Below, one piece after another: positions 1 to 10,900 of a stretch of 32,560 bases of DNA. This DNA comes from Saccoglossus kowalevskii. Lineage: Eukaryota; Hemichordata; Enteropneusta; Harrimaniidae. The number at the start of each line of letters is the position of its first letter. The stretch's first letter is position 1. Both the position numbers and the translations under genes were made by a program. Under the pieces are notes generated by a model. It was not told the DNA's origin, searched no databases, and saw only the letters and a list, made by a program, of their open reading frames with translations. The stretch lies in assembly GCF_000003605.2 (NCBI RefSeq), contig NW_003128868.1, positions 71,147 through 103,706 on the forward strand. Direction: 5' to 3'.

Positions 1-1472
1 CAGTAATGCCTAAAGTCTATGTAGTGTTCCACTCACTATAAATCACTCCAGTAATGCCTAGAATCTATGTTGTGTTCCACTCTCTATAACTCACTCTAGT
101 AATGCTTAGAATCTATGTAGTGTTCCACTCACTATAACTCACTCCAGCAATGCCAAGAATCAATGTTCCACTCAATATAACTCACTCCAGTAATGCCAAG
201 AATCTATGTAGTGTTCCACTCACTATAACTCACTCCAGTAATGCCTAGAATCTATGTAGTGTTCCACTCACTATAACTCACTCCAGCAATGCCAAGAATC
301 AATGTTCCACTCACTATAACTCACTCCAGTATTGCCCAGAATCTATGTAGTGTTCCACTCACTATAACTCACTCCATTAATGTCTGGAATCTATGTAGTG
401 TTCCACTCACTATAACTCACTCCATTAATGTCTAGAATCTATGTAGTGTTCCACTCACTATAACTCACTCCAGTAATGCCGAGCATCTATGTAGTGTTGC
501 ACTCACTATAACTCACTCCAGTATTACCTAGAATCTATGTAGTGTTCCACTCACTATAACTCACTCCAGTAATGCCTAGAATCTATGTATTGTTCCACTC
601 ACTATAACTCACTCCAGTGATGCCTAAAGTCTATGTAGTGTTGCACTCACTATAACTCACTCCATTAATGCCTAGAATCTATGTAGTGTTGCACTCACTA
701 TAACTCACTCCAGTAATGCCGAGAATCTATGTAGTGTTGCACTCACTATAACTCACTCCAGTAATGCCGAGAATCTATGTAGTGTTGCACTCACTATAAC
801 TCATCTCAGTAATGCCTAGAATCTATGTAGTGTTGCACTCACTATAACTCACTCCAGTATTGCCTAGAATCTATGTAGTGTTGCACTCACTATAACTCAC
901 TCCAGTAATGCCGAGAATCTATGTAGTGTTCCACTCACTATAACTCACTCCAGTATTGCCTAGAATCTATGTAGTGTTGCACTCACTATAACTCACTCCA
1001 GTAATGCCTAGAATCTATGTAGTGTTCCACTCACTATAACTCACTCCAGCAATGCCTAGAATCTATGTAGTGTTGCACTCACTATAACTCACTCCAGTAA
1101 TGCCTAGAATCTATGTAGTGTTCCACTCACTATAACTCACTCCAGCAATGCCAAGAATCAATGTTCCACTCAATATAATTCACTCCAGTATTGCCCAGAA
1201 TCTATGTAGTGTTGCACTCACTATAACTCACTCCATTAATGCCTAGAATCTATGTAGTGTTCCACTCACTATAACTCACTCCAGAAATGCCTAGAATCTA
1301 TGTAGTGTTGCACTCACTATAACTCACTCCAGTATTGCCTAGAATCTATGTAGTGTTCCACTCACTATAACTCACTCCAGAAATGCCTAGAATCTATGTA
1401 ATGTTCCACTCACTATAACTCACTCCAGTAATGCCTAGAATCTATGTAGTGTTCCACTCACTATAACTCACT
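1..1472. repeat. 48-bp tandem satellite (about 31 copies)
   Basis: Head-to-tail units of 48 bp fill the window from its first base, so the array probably continues to the left. Each unit contains a core such as CTATGTAGTGTTCCACTC followed by a CACTATAACTCACTC-like segment. A shorter 43-bp variant lacking 5 bases around TGTAG recurs near 150, 283 and 1140, usually next to the same neighbouring variants, which suggests block duplication of several units. Copies differ mainly at TTCC/TTGC and at the AATGCC position. The array ends abruptly at about 1472 in unique AT-rich DNA. No open frame of interest is present. Confidence 0.97.
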
Positions 1473-1902
1473 TTTCTAGTTATGGTGCTAGTAGTAACTC
1501 ATTATTCATTCAGAGATTTATTGCCTATATATATCAATATCGAAAAATAATATATTTTAATATTCCTTGGCTAGCATAAATGCTGTACATTTGTAATTCA
1601 ATGAACCATTTAATAAATCCTAGCATTATACCTGAGCATGTTCATACTACAAAGATTCTTGTCTACTTATAAGGACTCAACAACAGTAAAATTACACATT
1701 AATTTTTCACTTGGTTGTGATTTTATATTTTTGCTTATAAATTGAATCCGCTAAATTAATCTATGTGCACATTAAAATTACAACAGAACTCATTGTTTCC
1801 CTGTGAAAATGAATACTTCAACAGTAGTTTCATCAGTAGGTTGTTTAATATACAAATAATTTAGTATAAGAAGTAAAATGTCAATAGACAAATTAATATT
1901 AC
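1473..1902. other. Non-coding stretch between satellite and last visible FANCG-like exon
   Basis: AT-rich DNA without a usable open frame. If the minus-strand gene continues to the left, this is the start of its next intron, because the donor GTAATATT lies at the right edge. A GT-like donor at about 1630 (minus) was examined, but the sequence before it has stops in all three frames. Confidence 0.5.
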
Positions 1903-4900
1903 CTGCAGGATACTGGAATCCACAGTCATTCCTAACAAATCAACATACTTCTCAGCAGCAACCTCATATCTATGTCATTGAAAGTTACAACAAAATTCTG
2001 ACCTCATGACAAAATTCAATAAATCGTGCTTAGTGAATTAATTGTTAATTCGACAAAGCAAATTAATTCATACATATTCTAACAGTGTTCAATTATTGTA
2101 TCCAAGACATAAAACATGGTTACCTTTCTAGCTCTAAGCATCGTTTTGCCATGATATATAATATGGATATGACAGACAACTTATTTGTACATTTAGACAG
2201 CACTACTGACTTGTGTGAATGGCGCGGCACTTCAAGATTGTTAATTGTCATAATAAGGTGTTTTTTATTCATGTTTTTCTGAAAATCTTTTGTCTGCATT
2301 GCCTGAAATATAATAAAAATAAACATAAGGCTGTAATTGACACAATCTCTTTTTGGATAAGAAGGAATAGTTATTATTTCCAGTAACTTACCTACTGGAA
2401 AATGTGGCCAATCCATTACATTTTATGCAAATTAGCAAAAACAATTTGACCAGAATATACATTATGAAGACAAATTATCTTTTTACATCTTTGAAAAACA
2501 AGAATGATTATGTTCCAGCAGCAAACTAGAACAAAAATTCTACAAACCTACCCAGTGTTTTTTAACACTTTTTTTGTTTAGCCTTCAACAGACCCAATAT
2601 TTTAAAATAATTGAGGGCAAGTTCAAAACAAAACTAAAATGCATCATTTCCTTATCAATCAGTGTGGTGGCGCACTACATATATAAAACTCTACAGCGCC
2701 ACCTATAGTTGACTGTAATACTCACTTTGATGAGGAGATTCCATGTTTCCAACTCAGCCTCATAGAGTTGTAATGTGTGATACTGCAACGCTATATTGTA
2801 CAGCGATGTGACAAATCTGAAATCTTTCTGTACTACCTCAGAATAACAGTGAATTGCTGTCTGTGGTTTCTTCTAGTATCAAAAAAATAAACAAGTGTGT
2901 TAATCCATAAATTAAATTAAACCCAATTAATTTTGATCTAATAACATAATAATAGATGAAGTTATAATAGAGTAATCACATGTAGTGTTACAAGCTCATC
3001 TACAACATCCTTACACTCCTATAATAATGTATAGTTGATCTTTTAGAACATATATTCCCATAGAAATCCCATAGAACACAATGGAACAGAATTCCTATGT
3101 TATACAAAAAAAATAATATCCTATATGAATCCCATTTCGGTCATATATGATGTCAAAACAATAACATACTACGAAATTCTTTTTAAGAGATGTGATATTC
3201 TATGGGAATTATATTCATATTTTAACATCCTATATGATTCCTGTTACACTGTACAGTGGAATACTTTATTTTCGCTGGAATTAATTTTCGCTAAAAAGGC
3301 TTTTTGGGCGTTTTGCTTGGAATTTATTTTCACTGATTTTTGATGAGTTTAATGTGAAATATAGGAAAAAAAGTATATTTGCTGGATTTTATTTTCACGG
3401 AATAATCCCTTCAGCGAAAATATTATCCCAAACCAACAAAATACCTAGTTTCATTGAAATCTGTTTTAAATTAATAGTACATGAGAAAAAGTGAAAAAGC
3501 TTAAAGTCTGTTAATATGGAAATTAGGTAATTAATATGCATTGATTTCAGTGGAACAGACTCACACACACATATATAGAGGTCTTACCATTGTTGTGATT
3601 TAACTAGAATTTAATTAAACTCAATTACATTACAATTTCAAATCATAACATAACACTTTCTGTTTTTGTTTGATGTTCCATATTAAACACAGAATGCCTT
3701 TTAATGTTATTCGATTACCTAAAATCCCATCAACGTAGTTGGGAGAGAACTTAACAGTTTCAAATTTGGAGGAAATCGCTTGTTCGTAGAACTGGTTGAC
3801 ACGATTAACATCATATGGGCTAGTATTGTTCACAAACCAAACGCGAGTGAAGAATACACCCCATGACATGAGTAACCACCAGCTTTACAAAAAAAGATAG
3901 ACAGTCCCAGCTTATCACCTTTTTATCAGATGTCCAACTCAAAATGTCAAAAAAAAGATCATTATTTAATGTTTGTGAATTGTATGCTTAATTCACATCA
4001 CTGTGTACTTACCTGCTTTGCTAAACAACATCCCTTTAGGTTTAATATAATTGGTTCATAGGAAGTCACATGACTTTCTGTATCTTGTAATATTTGTAAT
4101 GATTTGATATAGTGACCATTCTGATAAGACAGATATCCTGAAAAGATAAGTTTATGGAATGTAGACTAGTCACAACACTGGTGATAACAGTAACAATCCA
4201 TAACTGAACACATTATATACTAAAACAAAACAAATATTGTTTAATTAAGCTTTTGAAAGGCCAAACCTGTGTTTTTATTCCATATTTTGTGTAAAACCTG
4301 TGGGGGAATTATGCCTTTTTGGTCTAAAATTGAATTTATAGAAAAGCACATAAATAGATGCAAAACTTTGCACTAAAATGTTGCCAGTGAAAATTCTGGT
4401 ATTCAATTTGAATTTGGGTTTCAGGGAAGTTTAGACAGAAGTGAAAATAGTTTTTCATATGTTAAGATCCCAGTCACTAAAACTTTTCTCATGAAGCTGA
4501 ACTGACCAACCTTATTTTAATACTTGATACATTTTACATTTAATAATTGTGTACATTTATAATGTGGATCGTCTCTTTTTAGCTTTTAGTTAAATTCACT
4601 GAAAATTTAAATGTTAGTGACATACATGTATTCATCATGAGTTACGTGCATGTACACCCAATGCTATTGAAACAACAAGCTCATAATGATTTCTTTCAAT
4701 TTAATAAATATTCATCAATTTCATAGTTCACGCTGAAGGAATAACACTGGGACATTTTAAAATGACTACCACATCACTTCATTCATTCATTCATCTCCTT
4801 CAGTATGGCAACATCTACCAACTGACATTCGTACAGCACCAAATGTTAATACATTCAAATCCAGATTACTTCACTACGTTGATAGGCTGGTTTGATTCAA

Positions 4901-6738
4901 CTGCCATTGAAATTATCGGTACTAAATTTACATAAAAATTAAGGAAATATGTATGGTGTGTCAATATTTATGTATTTTACTAAATTTTGAATTTGCTTAC
5001 TCCCCATTCCAGAGAAAAATGAGTAATTTTAAAACTCACCATTGATGTACTTTGCCATTACCCACAATGCATCTGTTTGATGTAATTTACATGACAGACA
5101 CTGTTTGTAATCTTTTTTCACATAGCAACAACAAATCTTGATAAACTTTAGGACATCTGAGAAATAAAGACCTGGATAAAAAACAAAATTCATGGCTTTA
5201 TAGTAATAATAATAACATGAATCTTGATCTGTAAACTATTTTGACAAGCGAAATGATTTCCATTGAAAACATTTCTCTTTATTTCAGTGTTCCAATTTTA
5301 AGTGCCATTTATTACATGCAATGTATACATTATATGGTATCCAAATCCAACACAATGTGTCCAGGCCTTGCTATTTGAAAATAGCTGGAAAGTTATAAAT
5401 AGCTCTCCTGAAAGTACTGAGTTATGGGAGTGATTTCAATGCATTGAGAGATAAATTTGCATCAAAGAAAGCTGAGAGTATTGAAGACATATTAAAAATT
5501 AATTAGCCTCCCAAACAAGAAGCTAGGCAGCTAATATTTGTCTGCTATTTGAGATGTACAATGTGAAAACAATGTGATCCATATATTGAAGTTTATAATC
5601 GGTACTTACAGAAATTAGATTTGATTTTACATCTGTGGTGTTCAGCCTTTCAGCATCTCTACCACAAGTTCAATTTAAATCTGATTTTTGAGATACCAAA
5701 TATTGGCTCATAATAATTAGATAATTAATATGTATCAATCTGTTTTTCATTGTTAAACTAATCACATCTGTGGATCACCCAAGAGCATCTCTAAACCAAA
5801 GTTAAATGAAATGCGATGATTATGCAAATAGTATTCTCAAATTTCAATCCAAAACTAATGCATTGTTCCAAGGCACTTATATACCAAGTCTTATTGCAAT
5901 GCAATAATTGGTTTTTGAAAGAAAGGTAAAAATTAGTAAAAAACTCAAAACTAATTAGTTGCATTGTCTTACATACCAAAAGTACATGGCATATTGATGG
6001 AAAAGCTGAAAACTGGAAAATCATTATGCAAATTGTGTAATTAATTTACGCAGAGTTTAATGTAACACTAATAAGGTCTGTGTAAAGTCACAGACCATCA
6101 ATGTACCAATTTTCATTGAAATGTGATTCATTCATAATGCAAACTAGGTAATTAATATGCACAAATATTACCTCAAAATTTATCAAGTCTGTGCATTGTT
6201 CTATGACATTTATGTACTAAGTTTCATTGTAATGTGATGATTAGTACTTGAGATATCAGTGGAAAAGCCAAAATTGACTAATCATTTTGCAATTTAGGTG
6301 AATAATATTTTTAGCTTTTAGTTTTTTCAGCTCTTCTGGACAAAATTTTGCCTAACAAGGCAAGAACTCAGCTTTACAGGAAAGGTCTGTGTATTGTGAC
6401 AACTATGTCACCTTAATCTTAATAATTTTTAAATATATTAACTGCATTGATACCACAACATAACAACAGTTACAGTAACTGTAATGCCAAGAATTGAAAT
6501 GCACCAGAGACGCCTTTTTAGGGTTTTAGTCAAAATTTAAAAAAAAAAAAAATGTCTCCATAGGAATTCATAGCTCTGATCAAAAGCATATTGCACTTGC
6601 CAAGTACAGTTCATTTCATTTCACTGGGGTAAATGCTCACAAGCAGATCAATGAAAAGAGACAGCCATCAGTATCACTGCATCACCTTTTAAATGTGTGA
6701 GTGAAAGTCGATCCATATAGTCCACATCACTAGAATAT
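1903..6738 (-). CDS. FANCG: FANCG-like TPR protein, internal part (six exons, both ends missing)
   Basis: Minus-strand exons, in transcript order: 6738-6686 (weakest), 5156-5040, 4137-4013, 2872-2726, 2302-2124 and 1969-1903. All have AG/GT borders and their phases match exactly (split codons give D, G and R, the other junctions are in phase 0), giving about 229 residues. The product reads as helical TPR-like repeats: YLSYQNGHYIKSLQILQ, then KKPQTAIHCYSEVVQ, then YEAELETWNLLIK, then CLELERYEVAAEKYVDLL. From memory, human FANCG has the same order of motifs: a GNPQRAL repeat, TTAELESLELLVEAL, then CLQTGRAGDAAEHYLDLL followed by DSS. The match here is KYVDLLGMTVDSS. FANCG is a TPR adaptor of the Fanconi anaemia core complex, which acts in the nucleus in interstrand crosslink repair. 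The N-terminal exons (expected between about 6740 and 7900) were not found, and the C-terminal third should lie left of the window beyond the satellite. Family identity is inferred from motif order; another TPR protein is possible. Confidence 0.72.
2666..2703. repeat. Small inverted repeat (8-bp GC-rich stem)
   Basis: GGTGGCGC at 2666-2673 is perfectly complementary to GCGCCACC at 2696-2703, with a 22-base AT-rich loop. It lies in an intron of the FANCG-like gene, about 20 bases past the donor of the 2872-2726 exon. It could be a tiny foldback element or chance. The GC stem stands out against the AT-rich surroundings. Confidence 0.4.
3420..3585. repeat. Single copy of the AATTAGGTAATTAATATGCA repeat family
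   Basis: The segment contains TAGTTTCATTGAAATCTG, then AATTAGGTAATTAATATGCA, then TTTCAGTGGAACAGAC running into a short CA/TA tract. The same order of motifs is found in the arrays at 5640-6310 and 24230-24905. It lies in an intron of the FANCG-like gene. Confidence 0.65.
3630..3869 (-). other. Unrecognised open frame in a FANCG-like intron
   Basis: A 79-codon minus-strand frame begins MSWGVFFTRVWFVNNTS and continues with a mixed, protein-like composition (VNQFYEQAISSKFETVKF) up to about codon 52, where a possible donor (GGGATTTTAG then GTAATC) occurs. After that it becomes low complexity. I do not recognise the family. It sits in the 1140-bp intron between FANCG-like exons 4013-4137 and 2726-2872. 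It could be an extra exon, a fragment of a transposon or chance. Confidence 0.2.
4806..4895 (+). mobile_element. LINE (non-LTR retrotransposon) ORF2 C-terminal fragment
   Basis: In frame from 4806 to the stop at 4893-4895 the translation reads WQHLPTDIRTAPNVNTFK and ends SRLLHYVDRLV. A W-x-x-LP-x-x-I...AP-x-x-x-x-FK-x-x-L tail is typical of the end of the reverse-transcriptase ORF in CR1/Jockey-like non-LTR elements. Only the last 30 codons or so are recognisable; what lies 5' of it does not keep an open frame. LINE insertions are often truncated at the 5' end, which fits. It lies in an intron of the FANCG-like gene, antisense to it. Confidence 0.65.
5640..6310. repeat. Degenerate array of the AATTAGGTAATTAATATG repeat family
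   Basis: Several diverged units carry a string of shared motifs: CATCT..GTACCAAGTTTCATTG, ATGTGATGATTAGTA, TTGAGATATCAGTGGAAAAG, then AATCATTATGCAAATT and a TAATTAATATG core. Cores occur near 5716, 6026 and 6137. Units are shorter or more decayed than in the 24230-24905 array. The array fills much of the long intron between the first two FANCG-like exons found. Confidence 0.7.
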
Positions 6739-7992
6739 CTGATAAAGATGCTCATATTATAATGCATTATCAGACGGACAGACATGCAGACACCTCATTA
6801 ACCTAATATGATTTATGTCATAGGAAGTGTAAAAATATACATATATGTTGAAACTGCATATAATCACATGGTACTTTTAAAGCTATTTATAAAAATGGAG
6901 TACTGGTAGTTGAAATTCAAAACAGACCATGAATGGATAAACAGATAATTTGAACAGATGTACTGGTAAGTATTTGCAAGCATATACATGTATGTGTGAC
7001 CCAATACAATCACTAAGAAATAATAATAATAATATAGTTAATATTATAATTATTGAACTACATTTAATATATATTTTGTTGAGATATTTCAAAAGCTAAT
7101 TTAAAGGTTATTTCAGGAGCAAATTATGTCAATTTCAGAAGCATGTTCCACTTCATGTGTAGTAGTGATTTGAGATCAGAAATTCATACTTTCTCATCCA
7201 AGACAATAAATTGCTTCACTGTTACAGGAACATACATTATATATATAGAAATGACACTAAAATTATAAATAACTACAAAATGAATTACCATACAAAAGCA
7301 GCAGAATTATTTTGTCTATCAGTTATGTCTCATCTTAATTATTATTGTAATGTATCACTGTTCATATTTCAAAAATCCATGTCTGTGAATATATGGGTTC
7401 TATCGACCCTGAAAATGCATAACAAATTTGTGATTCAACGTAAAATTGCTTGTAGAGAATTAAGAAAATACAGTTGGATACAGCCATAACTATAAATCAA
7501 AGAAATTTTTGAAAAACTTCTATATGGTGAAAGATTAGGAGGCATGTTTAATTTGTTTGTGTACGAGTTAAATATTAGATGAGTTTTACCTTTACTTAAC
7601 CCTAGTATGAGCTGATTTTTTGTAATGTTTGACTAAATTCCACATTCAAAAAATTGGAGGAGGGCTAAATAATTTTATGAAAAATAAATTGTTGAGGGTG
7701 AAAAGAAAAATTTGAGGAAAAAATGATTGGAAAAATGTGAATAAAAAAAATGTAGTGGAAATATTATTTATCAAGAAAAAATCCTCAAGTCCCCATCCCC
7801 TGATTTTACATGGGTAGTTCCTGTTTATGAATTTCAGTCAGTGACCTTAGAGTAGTTAATAATTGAGAATGGAATGCTTCAAACTGCACAGTCATGACAT
7901 AATTGTCAGTGTTTTTGTATACAGGGTTAAACGATTGACATTCATGTTCTTATTCATAGATTAATCAAACGTGTTCTTGTTGGCAAAAGATC
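6739..7992. other. Region between the FANCG-like gene and transporter 1
   Basis: The two genes point away from each other across this interval, so both 5' ends and the promoter(s) should lie here. I could not find the missing FANCG-like 5' exons. A possible acceptor TTTTTGTATACAG at about 7911-7923 precedes the transporter 1 start and may mark a non-coding 5' exon junction. There are poly-A/T stretches at 7740-7790 but no clear TATA box or initiator. Confidence 0.4.
7211..7489 (+). mobile_element. Possible decayed LINE reverse-transcriptase piece
   Basis: A 92-codon frame includes AAELFCLSVMSHLNYYCNV and a later FVIQRKIACRELRKY. The spacing is loosely like the segment F-x-x-S-x-x-x-x-x-L-x-Y-C followed by L-x-x-x-Q-x-x-x-R found just after the RT core of CR1/Jockey-type LINEs. 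Similarity is weak and key residues are missing, so this may be chance. Confidence 0.22.
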
Positions 7993-10900
7993 ATGGGTGA
8001 CTCCAAAGATGGTGGCTGTTATGGTTGGATTATTGTGGTTGCTAGCTTTACCATTCAAATGATGGTTGCTGGTGGTGGCCAATCAATGGGTGTGTTTATA
8101 CTAGAATTTACACGATATTTTGATTCCAACGCCAGCCGTGCAGCTTTGGTGATATCGATGTCTGCATCAGTACGTCTGTGTGTAGGTGAGTTTAGCTGTT
8201 TCATTCTACATGTTGACTGAAGTTAAGGATAAGTACTGGGAAAATAATAAAAAACAAAAGTATCTTCTGAAATAAGCTAACCTAGATTTAAACAAATATT
8301 TACTGAGTTAGAAGGCTTTGTTTGGCCTTGAAGGTTAGTTACATTGTAGATATGTTTGTCAATGGGATGAGACCCTCCAGCACACTCAAAATAAAATACG
8401 AGGGAAAGTAAGAACAAGATATCTATTTTTAATATATCATTTGAACACATTTTTGTTTTAAGCATGTTCTGGAAGTGATGTTTTACATATAGTTACAAAA
8501 TGGGAATACATCTTTGAGTTTTATGTCATCAAACTAGATTCCCTACAAACAAGTCCATGCAGTCATAAATAATCAATTCTTTGCCCGTCAGGTTATAATT
8601 CTTTATATACAAGACTGCCAAGAGACTGTTAAATTTGCCTAGCAATCAATTACTTGTCACATGATGTTGGTCAAGCTTTGATTCAAAATCGCTAAATATA
8701 GTGTTGTGCGTTAAATTCCAGAATGATTTCTGTTTCACATTTTCGACCATGGATGACTTTGATAGCATGATCGCGCTACAGCTCAAATATGTAAATTTGG
8801 CAATTCATAGTCCAACTAAAAAACGGCTATTGTTGTGTACTGTTTGTAGGTTCAGTAGTGAATGACTTGTTTATTCATTTTATTATAGTGCTGGACATTG
8901 CCTTCAATATCCTACTATGCATCGCATTGGGAGATTATGAGTGACCTGAGACTTTGGCGAGAAACATGACATGAAAATTATGACACAATTTTAAAAAATC
9001 TGATATCATGAATTACGATATTCTATTTATCACATGTATCTGATTTACAACTATTTCCTTAATATACAATGTAAATTAAAACCACCTCTGTGCGTGTGTG
9101 TGCATTCTAATTATATTAACATGTTCAACCTCATTTGCATACATTTCATCAACATGTAGTTTTACCATCAGTTCAGCACCTGTGATTAAAAAAATTATTC
9201 ATTTATTGAGATGTCAATTATTTCCAGTTTTAGCAACACATTGCAGTAACACTATTAGTGGTATCACACATTTCACGATGAGTAATCGGCAAACAGTACA
9301 GTTGGAGAAACAAATTATGTGCGTTGCCAAGATGGGGTTGGGAGAATTAGAAATGGCAATGTTGATTAAATTTGACATTAAAGTGCAAAAAGATCTTTGA
9401 CAGGGTTCTGAAATTGCCAGTTTATTGGGGAAATATTCAAATTTACAATATTTCAAATAGTCATTACCAATATACAGTGAAATTCATAAAGCAGGGTATG
9501 TTATAACATTTTGCAGGAGAATACTAAGTTTTAACGATGTACCAGGGAGTAATATTGCTGACTAACTAGTCTGTAACCTGGAAGATCGCCAAGTTGGATT
9601 GTACTTATTTGTGAAACAGCAGACCACAGATTTGAAGCTTAGGAAATATATATTGATGACAACGACAAAGTACCGGTATGATCATGACTGGGGAGTTATA
9701 TGCAGAAACTTTAATGATCAGTTAAAACAAACAACAAAATGTTCAAAACAAAAAAAGTTCACGCAAGACACACAACAAATGTAATCAAAAACTGTTGAAA
9801 AAAAAACACAATCATATACTGGTTGAAAATTATCAAAATGGGAAAAATCAAAAATGTAATAAAAAAATGCCTGAAAAGAATCATGTGATGAATAACTAAT
9901 ATAACTAAATGCTAAAAATAATATTTATCAAATATTTGTTTAACATTTATTGCCCCATTCATCTATTTACATATTTATTTGGTCATTTAATTTCTTTTTT
10001 TCATTCATTAATTTTTAACTCGCCCCTCCCTCATCCCTCATCCCTCCTCTAACAGCACACCCTTCTCTCTACATGAACTACATTTTTATTATACATTTAA
10101 ATTATCATCTTTATTTTCAAGGGCCTATTGCCAGTGCTATGAGTAACAAATATGGTATCAGACCAACAGTTATAGCAGGAGGTATTATATCCAGTACTGC
10201 AATATTTGCAAGTTCATATGCGACAGGAATCACTTATTTGTACATTAGTTATGGACTTATAACAGGTGAGTGATGAGAATAATCAAAATCATCATATTGC
10301 ATTCAGTCAAGTAGCTTTGGTTAAAGGGTGATGGTCATTGTGCCACATCATCTTTGATATCAGACTAATAGCGACATAGAAAACCTATGTAAAAAACACT
10401 GTTTACATGGAATTTGAACATGAGCGGTGCAATGACCACCACCCTTTAATTAGGTAAACGGTGATGGTCATCGGCCGCATTTTGTTTGATATCAGACTTA
10501 TAGCAACATACAAAACAAGTGTAAAATACACTGTTTACATGAAATTCGAACATGAGCTGTGCAATGACCACCACCCTTTAATTAGGTAAACGGTGATGGT
10601 CATCGGCCGCATTTTGTTTGATATCAGACTTATAGCAACATACAAAACAAGTGTAAAATACACTGTTTACATGAAATTCGAACATGAGCTGTGCAATGAC
10701 CACCACCCTTTAATTAGGTAAACTGTGATGGTCATCGGCCGCATCCTGTTCGATATCAGACTCATAGCAACATACAAAACATGTGTAAAATACACTGTTT
10801 ACATGAAATTCGAACATGCGCTGTGCAATGACCACCACCCTTTAATTAGGTAAAGGGTTTCTCTGCTTCTCTGCAATGTTCTTTAACTTTTACTGCGAAT

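Noticed and set aside
1-1472. 48-bp repeats considered as a CRISPR array
   Set aside because: The units are contiguous with no unique spacers and the DNA is clearly from an animal.
1630-1700. Possible FANCG-like exon ending at a donor AACATGCTCAGGTATAA (minus)
   Set aside because: All three frames have stops within 15 codons of any acceptor.
2085-2282. 65-codon plus-strand frame
   Set aside because: It lies over the minus-strand FANCG-like exon 2124-2302, which has good splice borders and phase; the plus frame is its shadow.
5617-5700. Possible extra FANCG-like exon with donor TTTCTGTAAGTACC
   Set aside because: The frame that would join the next exon has a stop close upstream and the acceptor is poor; the stretch also matches the interspersed repeat family.
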